11,277 bases of DNA, taken from NCBI GenBank assembly GCA_003162995.1, contig PLUZ01000012.1:1-11277 (forward strand), in the 5' to 3' direction. A program made the position numbers and the translations under genes. This document shows positions 7,240 through 11,277 of this stretch, piece after piece; the first letter of the stretch is position 1, and every line of letters starts with the position of its first letter. The notes under the pieces are model-generated. The model made no database searches. It was not told where the DNA came from and saw only the letters and a list, made by a program, of their open reading frames with translations. The stretch is from Methylocapsa sp. Lineage in GTDB: Bacteria; Pseudomonadota; Alphaproteobacteria; Rhizobiales; Beijerinckiaceae.

Positions 7240-7900
7240 GACCCCGATAAGCAGCGATGGGTAGAATCCTGCTGAGTTGAGCCCATTTGAGTCGGACGTG
7301 TAACGGGGTGAGGCGCGAAGCTTCCCCGTTCCGTAGCGGCGTACCCCGTTACCGGGACAAGTTTGTCCGCGTAGGCCATTGGGGTCATCCATCCAAGTCA
7401 GGAGTGCGGCCGATTGGCGTTGTGATCGGCGCGTCACCCAGCCAGGATAACCCGGGCATGGACGATCGAGCTGAACAGCGACTCGTTGAGCAACTCATTC
7501 GCTGGCGGCCGTTAAAGCTATCGACAAAGCCATTCTGCATCGGCATGCAGGGTGCGATGTAAGGCTATTCTCAGGCCATGATGGTATCCAGCTCGCGGGC
7601 GACGCGCACGCCCGGAATAATGTATCGGCGATGAGCGCCGGGCATTCAGGGTGCAATCGGCGACGACGCGCAGGATGCGGAAACGCTGGCCGCGGGTTAT
7701 CTGGTCCGAGACAAAGTCAAGCTCTTTTCCCGGTAGAGCCCGTAAATGCGCTTGCGGTTCATCGCGTAGCCCTCCCGTCGCAAGAGCACAAGCAGGCGCC
7801 GGTAACCAAACCACCGTCGCTCATGCGCCAAGGCCCTGAGCCGTTCGCAAAGGGGAGCATCGTCGGGAGCGCTCGGCCTGATAGTGCACGCTGGCCCGGT
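7240..7900 (-). pseudogene. IS3-family transposase OrfB, frameshifted and catalytically damaged
   Basis: Pieces of the OrfB integrase follow in different frames: LCERLRALAHERRWFGYRRL and NRKRIYGLYREKSLTL (about 7700-7865), LDFVSDQITRGQRFRILRVV (first Asp of the DDE triad kept), then a gap where the SDNGTE block with the second Asp should be (about 35 codons missing). Further on comes NGFVDSFNGR near 7515-7545, where the catalytic Glu of the usual FVESFNGR is Asp. NRPHS-like and GWMTPMAYADKLVPVTGYAA-type C-terminal sequence lies around 7340-7420. Multiple frameshifts, the lost second Asp and the changed Glu show that it is inactive. Confidence 0.8.
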
Positions 7901-8314
7901 CGCAGCCAATGATGCGGCACACCCTCCGCTCGCTCATCTCATAGGCTGGCGCAAATACGCGACGGTCTCGCGGTGTGCAACGGGCGTCACCATTTTTTCC
8001 AAGCAGATCCTTCAGCCCAGCATCGGCCAGCATGGCGTCGGCCAGGAGCCGCTTCAGCCGCGAGTTCTCGCCTTTTAGCGACTTCAAATCGCTTGGCCTC
8101 GGAAACCTCCATCCCTCGCTACAAAATCCGTTCGTTTTAATCCCTTCGGACGTTACGGGATTTTGCTTTCGCTCGCCGCCGTACTTGGCCTTCCACTCGT
8201 ACAAAGCGGCGCGCTCATTCCGTGTTTACGACACAGCTCGGCAACCGAAACTCCTGTCTCCCTCACCTTCAAAATCCCGATAATTCGCTGTTCCACAAAC
8301 CTGCTGCGCTTCAT
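7818..8314 (-). pseudogene. IS3-family transposase OrfA plus start of OrfB, broken
   Basis: ATG 8314 starts MKRSRFVEQRIIGILKV, then ETGVSVAELCRKHGMS, the helix-turn-helix of IS3 OrfA. A frameshift follows within the word matching DASIYKWKAKYGG (the other frame reads MYEWKAKYGG). Next come about 20 foreign residues from the palindromic insert, then the leucine-zipper part LKSLKGENSRLKRLLADAML and LKDLLGK. The same frame runs on into the OrfB start: APAYEMSERRVCRIIGCDRA, compare AYEMSERRACRVIGCDR. It is dead as a transposase because of the frameshifts and the apparent fusion of OrfA with OrfB. Confidence 0.8.
8115..8176. repeat. Small palindromic insert inside the transposase pseudogene
   Basis: CAAAATCC (8122-8129) and GGATTTTG (8158-8165) are perfect inverted arms of a segment with no counterpart in normal OrfA proteins of this family, which run directly from YKWKAKYGG to M-VSEAKRLK. 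CTCGC occurs at both edges (8115-8119 and 8172-8176), as a 5-base target duplication would. Insert plus one duplicate is 57 bases, a multiple of three, so the frame is kept. Confidence 0.55.
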
Positions 8315-8377
8315 AGTCAGGTCCTTACTTCGGTCCGGATTCTATGAAGTTTTGGAGGAGATTCAGGGGGCACGTCA

Positions 8378-8526
8378 AACCCTACGAACTCAGAACACCA
8401 TCTATCGTTAGTGGCCTCGATATTCCGATCCCCGTAAACGGTGTCTGCGACCGCCTGTAAAACCAATTCATCCCCCCGGCGAGGTTTGGCGACCATCTCC
8501 TCAGGCTTGTGGCGCCTTCTCGGCAT
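8378..8526 (-). pseudogene. Second IS3-family OrfA, truncated N-terminus
   Basis: ATG 8526, with AGGAGG just upstream on the minus strand, begins MPRRRHKPEEMVAKPRRGDE, followed by a decayed stretch and IEATNDRWCSEF. This matches the widespread OrfA start MPRRRHKPEEIVAKLRQVD with later IGVTEATYYRWRQEF (family knowledge). It differs from the OrfA at 8314, so it belongs to a different IS3 subgroup. Coding similarity stops at 8377/8378, exactly where the other element's terminal repeat begins. The simplest reading is that the 7234-8377 element inserted into this one; the matching second half is not visible on the left side. Confidence 0.75.
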
Positions 8527-8656
8527 TGCGGTCCTCCTTCTTTTATCCAAAGACATATCTTAGGGTAGACCAGTTCTACGGGGTGGATCATTCCGGTGAA
8601 TTGGTATAAAGTTAATAAAAAAAGGGGTCTCATTTAGGGGCCCAGTCGTTTGTATG

Positions 8657-8675
8657 GTGATAATTGAATTATCAC
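8657..8675. promoter_or_regulatory. 19-base perfect palindrome, candidate operator
   Basis: GTGATAATT (8657-8665), one central G, AATTATCAC (8667-8675). The arms are perfectly complementary. It lies about 150 bases before the glycosyltransferase start at 8827. The form suits a dimeric repressor site; no T-run follows, so it is not a terminator. No regulator gene is in the window. Confidence 0.35.
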
Positions 8676-8778
8676 AATCATAAAGCGACAGATACTCAAT
8701 ACAGCATATCATGCTAAAAGTTTAAGCTTATCTTCTGGCATAAAAGTGCTGTCTTGCCGGAAAACTTATGTATAGTTG

Positions 8779-8799
8779 TATCGAAGCCAAGCTTCGATA
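8779..8799 (+). promoter_or_regulatory. 9-base-arm hairpin in the leader of the glycosyltransferase
   Basis: TATCGAAGC (8779-8787), loop CAA, GCTTCGATA (8791-8799) are perfect arms. The hairpin ends 12 bases before the GAAAGGG ribosome-binding site (8812-8818) and would form in the mRNA leader or serve as an operator. No T-run follows. Confidence 0.4.
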
Positions 8800-8811
8800 G
8801 GCGGTGCTGGT

Positions 8812-8818
8812 GAAAGGG
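8812..8818 (+). promoter_or_regulatory. Shine-Dalgarno of the glycosyltransferase at 8827
   Basis: GAAAGGG stands 8 bases before ATG 8827 and supports that start. Confidence 0.55.
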
Positions 8819-8826
8819 TGCGATAG

Positions 8827-9828
8827 ATGCAACGTGATATCTCTGCTCTTGATCCAGAAATTCATTTTCTTGGTTTGCTATTCATAAATCATACCGAGGA
8901 ACATTGGGTAAATATAAAAGACAATTCAGCAGATCCTCTTGATATATACTTAGGCTGCGCAGCTCTATGCGCCAGCTCGGCGGCGGCTTCGGGGCATCGT
9001 TTCAGCCTTGTCACCAATGAAAGAACAATCGTCATTAGGCGCCTGCAGAATGCAGGCTTTAGTAATGTGCCGGTTATTTCTTTCGATTTTCGGTGGGAAA
9101 TACCAAAGAGCATCCCTTTTTACTCCGCACATTTCAAGCTCGAGTTGATCGAGGCAATTGCAGCGGCACGATTTGGCGACCTTGTCTGTTTGATCGATAT
9201 AGACACTGTATTTATCAGCCCCCTCCGTAATGCGCTCTGTTACCTCGGTGGGTGCCTAATGGCATATGATATTTCCGACCAGATTTTTCCTCACTTTGGA
9301 TTTGACCGAGTGCAAAAAGACTTGGAATACGTAGCAGCGTTGCGTCTGGACGATCCGCGCTGGTACGGTGGCGAGTTCTTGATGGGCAATGCGGCGAGCT
9401 TTGGTCAATTGAGCGAGTTAATTGCGGCGTGTTGGGAGCGATATACGCGAAATATCGGCAGTTTTCATCATACCGGCGACGAGATGATCGTGTCGGCAGC
9501 GCTTAACTTAGCGGTGCAAAAGGGCATCCAAGTGGTTGATGTGGGTCCTCTGAAGGGAATCGCGCGTTGGTGGTCTAGTCGAACGGGATTTCGCCAGAGC
9601 ACATTTGACAAAGTACAAACTTCATCGATCCTCCACTTGCCGGCAGACAAGGAGTTTTTGGCTAGTCAGGCGAAGTTGCGTTATAGTTCAGCAACATTTC
9701 TCGCATCTTACGAACGATATGCGCGACCAAAATTGTTCATACGGCATATTTACGATGTGCTATCCTTCCGGCGCGAGTATCCGCGCAAATACGTCGGAGT
9801 TCTCAGAGCCGTTCCGAGAAAGAAATGA
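8827..9828 (+). CDS. GT-A-fold glycosyltransferase with DxD motif (GT8-like)
   Basis: This 333-residue protein is probably a cytoplasmic, metal-dependent sugar transferase. HRFSLVTNE (57-65) is the early strand seen in nucleotide-diphospho-sugar transferases of the GT8/GT77 type. YSAHFKLELIEA (99-110) is the helix before the donor site. CLIDIDTVFISPL (121-133) holds the DID metal/donor motif. WYGGEFLMGN (179-188) and HTGDEM (215-220) match the later conserved G-G-x-x-N and D-E blocks. ILHLPADKEFL (268-278) resembles the final His-containing strand that binds the second metal in GT8. The C-terminus is basic, but there is no membrane segment. It is a single-gene unit with a good ribosome-binding site, a hairpin and a palindrome upstream, and no partner directly downstream. 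Its sugar and acceptor are unknown. It may be the last intact member of a larger glycan locus. Confidence 0.75.
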   Translation: MQRDISALDPEIHFLGLLFINHTEEHWVNIKDNSADPLDIYLGCAALCASSAAASGHRFSLVTNERTIVIRRLQNAGFSNVPVISFDFRWEIPKSIPFYSAHFKLELIEAIAAARFGDLVCLIDIDTVFISPLRNALCYLGGCLMAYDISDQIFPHFGFDRVQKDLEYVAALRLDDPRWYGGEFLMGNAASFGQLSELIAACWERYTRNIGSFHHTGDEMIVSAALNLAVQKGIQVVDVGPLKGIARWWSSRTGFRQSTFDKVQTSSILHLPADKEFLASQAKLRYSSATFLASYERYARPKLFIRHIYDVLSFRREYPRKYVGVLRAVPRKK

Positions 9829-10354
9829 ATCCCTGGAATTGTTTGTCATTCCACCGCTCGGATAGAAGGAGTCGCGACGTGGCACCTGCTTTACGCGACG
9901 GTGCCCTTCACGAGTATGGATGACGAGCGTCAGCGGTCGACGTTAGTCGTCGAATTCCCGGCTGGCTATGACGTCCTTCCAGTGGCGGCCGCGCATGATG
10001 AAGTCGCTCCAGACTCCGTCGTGCGACTGTAGCGGGCGTGATTGGCGGCGATCTTGCCAATAGCGGCGAGGATGGTGTCATTGCGCCGATACATTACCTG
10101 TTCGACCAAAACGAATCTCTGCTTTTTGCCTATAAGCGAGGGTCTCAGCTCGGAAATTGGTTCGCATGGACTGCGTCGTCTGAGACAGGTGACAGTCCAG
10201 GCAGCGGTAGAATAAAATCGATCGTGCCGGATACAGTCTTACGTGGCGCGACTTGGTGTCGATATCCGAATCGGGGGCATGCTACAACTGCCAACCTTGC
10301 GCTGCACTTATCGGGCTAGGACCTTGTGCTATTTAGCTGAATACAGGATCGTTC
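9829..10354. other. About 520 bases without a convincing gene
   Basis: Open frames exist (for example 10038-10319 plus) but show no family resemblance, no ribosome-binding site and skewed composition. On the minus strand near 10155-10215 a short frame reads LPLPGLSPVSDDAV, resembling the IS1380 start PPLPGTSPVSGRTV at 1041-1082, and 17 of 20 aligned bases agree over GCCTGG...CACCTGTCTC. This may be another very decayed IS1380 end. The promoter of the HiPIP gene should lie in the last ~100 bases, but no clear -35/-10 pair was identified. Confidence 0.4.
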
Positions 10355-10630
10355 ATGACGCATTTAAATGAAAAAGTATCCAAAACTACGCGGCGTACCC
10401 TTCTCCAAACCACTGTTGGCGCCCTTGGCGCGTTATCGCTCCTCGGATTGAGCGCTCGTCGCGCGAAAGCGGAAAAGGTATCAAAGGCGGCGGTAGCTTA
10501 TCAGGATTCGCCAAAGGGCAGCCAACGCTGCGATGATTGCGCGCTGTGGGAGGGACTAAATTCCTGCAAGCAGGTCGAGGGCGCAATCAGCCCAAGTGGC
10601 TGGTGCAGGATATGGACGAAGGCAAGCTAA
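10355..10630 (+). CDS. High-potential iron-sulfur protein (HiPIP), Tat-exported
   Basis: This is a periplasmic one-electron carrier with a [4Fe-4S] cluster cycling between 2+ and 3+. The 91-residue precursor has a twin-arginine signal (TTRRTLLQT at 11-19, hydrophobic core to about 33, cleavage likely after AKA at 39), leaving a mature chain of about 52 residues, normal for small HiPIPs. The fold is marked by AYQDSPKG (48-55, with the conserved Tyr shielding the cluster), Cys59 and Cys62 (CDDC), Cys71 (SCK) and Cys84 (GWC), with ISPSGWC before the last ligand. All four ligands are present. AGGA (10345-10348) lies six bases before ATG 10355. In purple bacteria and iron- or sulfur-oxidisers HiPIPs carry electrons from the bc1 complex to a reaction centre or oxidase. 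No such partner is in the window. Its integrity among dead transposases suggests it is under selection. Confidence 0.93.
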   Translation: MTHLNEKVSKTTRRTLLQTTVGALGALSLLGLSARRAKAEKVSKAAVAYQDSPKGSQRCDDCALWEGLNSCKQVEGAISPSGWCRIWTKAS

Positions 10631-10777
10631 GACGCCTTTTCGTTGTTCGAAATTGCGCACCCGGGCTGCTCTCAAACCGGCACTTTGGCCGATCTGCTCC
10701 AAGCAGGACACTTTTAATAACTCGCCAATTTGGTTCGTTTCTGATTTCATTGGAGTGGATGAATCGGAGGTGATTCC

Positions 10778-11052
10778 GTGCGAGATCAGCCGGGGTTTTT
10801 CGATGTCGATGATCGTTTGAAGCGGCTGAGCAATTTTGGCGATCGGCTGGAAGGGTTCCGTGCGGCGGTGGATTTCGAGATGTTTTGCCCTGACCAGGAC
10901 GCGGCGCTTGCTTATTCCGATGGTGCGCGAGGCGGGCGTCCGCCATTCGATCCTGTGATGATGTTCAAGGTTCTCGTCATTCAGACGACGAACAATCTCT
11001 CGGACGAACGCGCCGAGTTCCTGATCAACGATCTCTTGTCGTTCATGCGTTT
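10778..11052 (+). pseudogene. IS5-family transposase, truncated N-terminus
   Basis: GTG 10778, closely preceded by CGGAGGTGA (10765-10773), opens MRDQPGFFDVDDRLKRLSNF, then VDFEMFCPDQDAALAYSDGA and GGRPPFDPVMMFKVLVIQ, ending with LSDERAEFLINDLLSFMRL. This is the DUF772 N-terminal domain of IS5-type transposases (consensus GFFDV..RL, GGRPPYDAVLMFKILVLQ, LSFMRF). The sequence stops matching near 11052, before any catalytic residue, where an IS110 fragment in the opposite direction begins. The frame stays open to 11191 only by reading that fragment antisense. The preceding 10631-10777 is probably this element's left end, though no terminal repeat was recognised. Confidence 0.85.
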
Positions 11053-11277
11053 ACAAGCTGGTCGCGAAACCGATGTAGTGTTTGTTTGTCGAATTGCTCC
11101 TCGGATTTCAGCTCGACGAACCGCATGGCCGGTCTCGTCGCCGCTTCGGCGCTTGCCTCGGCATCGCCATTATCGTTCTTCTGCGCCTTGACATAGCGCC
11201 GCACATATTTAGGCGGCATCAATCGAACAGTGTGGCCATGAGCCGCAAGGATGCGCCCCATGTGATGGGAGCCGCAA
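11053..11277 (-). pseudogene. IS110-family transposase, partial
   Basis: Read on the minus strand from the window edge: SHHMGRILAAHGHTVRLMPP, then KYVRRYVKAQKNDNGDAEA, ATRPAMRFVELKSEEQ and LHRFRDQLV. This is the RuvC-like DEDD domain of IS110 transposases (consensus LIPPAYVKPYVKRQKNDAADAEAICEA, TMRFVPVKSEEQQA, LHRTRDLLVRQRTQLINA). The DNGDAEA segment replaces the usual DAADAEA, keeping the Asp residues that bind metal. The match ends abruptly at about 11053 where the IS5 transposase piece starts. The N-terminal part lies beyond the window, so whether another half survives elsewhere cannot be seen. Confidence 0.85.

Larger units (their letters stand above)
7234..8377 (-). mobile_element. Degenerate IS3-family insertion sequence
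   Basis: Terminal inverted repeats are visible: the plus strand reads TGACGTGACCCC from 7234 and the minus strand reads TGACGTGCCCCC from 8377, the TG...CA ends expected for IS3 elements. The element is about 1144 bases. The transposase genes lie on the minus strand and are broken. Flanks (GGT on the left, AAC on the right) show no target duplication, so at least one side has been rearranged; the right side is another IS fragment. A 57-base palindromic insert sits inside orfA at about 8115-8176. Removing it and allowing for an internal deletion in orfB of about 35 codons gives a length close to the normal 1.2 kb of this group. Confidence 0.85.

Noticed and set aside
7300..7352. 10-base inverted repeat GTAACGGGGT/ACCCCGTTAC
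   Set aside because: It lies within the C-terminal coding part of the IS3 OrfB remnant, where two Pro-Val-Thr-type codon runs produce it; probably not a separate hairpin element.
2752..8377. A composite transposon made of two identical IS copies
   Set aside because: The two IS ends differ at about 17 of 102 positions, one copy is only a 102-base piece, and no target duplications flank the unit, so recent mobility is not supported.
9870..9935. Cluster of short GC-rich self-complementary words (GTCGCGAC and neighbours)
   Set aside because: The arms are short and irregular, with no T-run and no gene that needs a terminator at that distance; no structure can be supported.
10038..10319. Open frame of 93 codons before the HiPIP gene
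   Set aside because: It has no ribosome-binding site and no recognisable motif, and part of it is antisense to a possible IS1380 trace; it looks like a chance frame.
1..11277. CRISPR array, tRNA or rRNA genes, defence system or toxin-antitoxin pair
   Set aside because: No evenly spaced direct repeats, no cloverleaf with a conserved T-loop and no recognisable defence or toxin genes were found on reading either strand.

Overview
The window looks like an accessory, insertion-sequence-littered stretch from a proteobacterium, most likely an alphaproteobacterium. I infer this from the transposase types (IS1380, IS3, IS5 and IS110 remnants of sorts common in Acetobacteraceae, Sphingomonadales and Rhizobiales), a Tat-exported high-potential iron-sulfur protein and a PQQ-dependent dehydrogenase. 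Genus-level assignment is not possible from sequence reading alone. Base composition changes from gene to gene: the FAD oxidoreductase is GC-rich at third positions, whereas the first glycosyltransferase, the fucosyltransferase-like gene and the PQQ dehydrogenase are clearly more AT-rich. This suggests pieces of different origin.

Layout. 30-812 (minus) is an apparently complete family 2 glycosyltransferase. About 813-1480 is rubble: an orphan reading-frame end and a frameshifted N-terminal piece of an IS1380 transposase. A FAD-dependent oxidoreductase of the DAO type follows (about 1496-2587, plus), and 24 bases later the first ~47 codons of a second family 2 glycosyltransferase, cut off at 2751/2752 by the end of an IS3-type element. 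A fucosyltransferase-like protein (HxRRGDK motif) lies on the minus strand at 2971-4041. A non-coding, IS5-derived stretch (4042-4881) leads into a membrane-anchored PQQ dehydrogenase with a c-type haem domain inserted in the propeller (best start GTG 4882, end 7194). A dead IS3-type element with recognisable terminal repeats occupies 7234-8377 and abuts a truncated, different IS3-family orfA (8378-8526). A GT-A-fold glycosyltransferase with a DxD motif follows at 8827-9828, then about 500 bases without a convincing gene. Next come a complete small HiPIP gene (10355-10630), an IS5-family transposase N-terminus (10778 to about 11052) and, head-on against it, an IS110 transposase fragment that runs off the right edge.

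Working together. The glycosyltransferases, the fucosyltransferase-like gene and the DAO-type oxidoreductase suggest a decayed surface-polysaccharide or glycan-modification locus. The PQQ dehydrogenase (a periplasmic sugar or alcohol oxidase that passes electrons to its own haem) and the HiPIP (a periplasmic one-electron carrier) are both periplasmic redox proteins, but nothing in the sequence shows that they form one pathway. No tRNA, rRNA, CRISPR array or clear origin was seen. The most interesting points are the missing Met ligand in the PQQ dehydrogenase's haem domain, a short palindromic insert that keeps the reading frame open inside a transposase pseudogene, and two perfect palindromes upstream of the last glycosyltransferase. 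I did not find a clear new multi-gene system.
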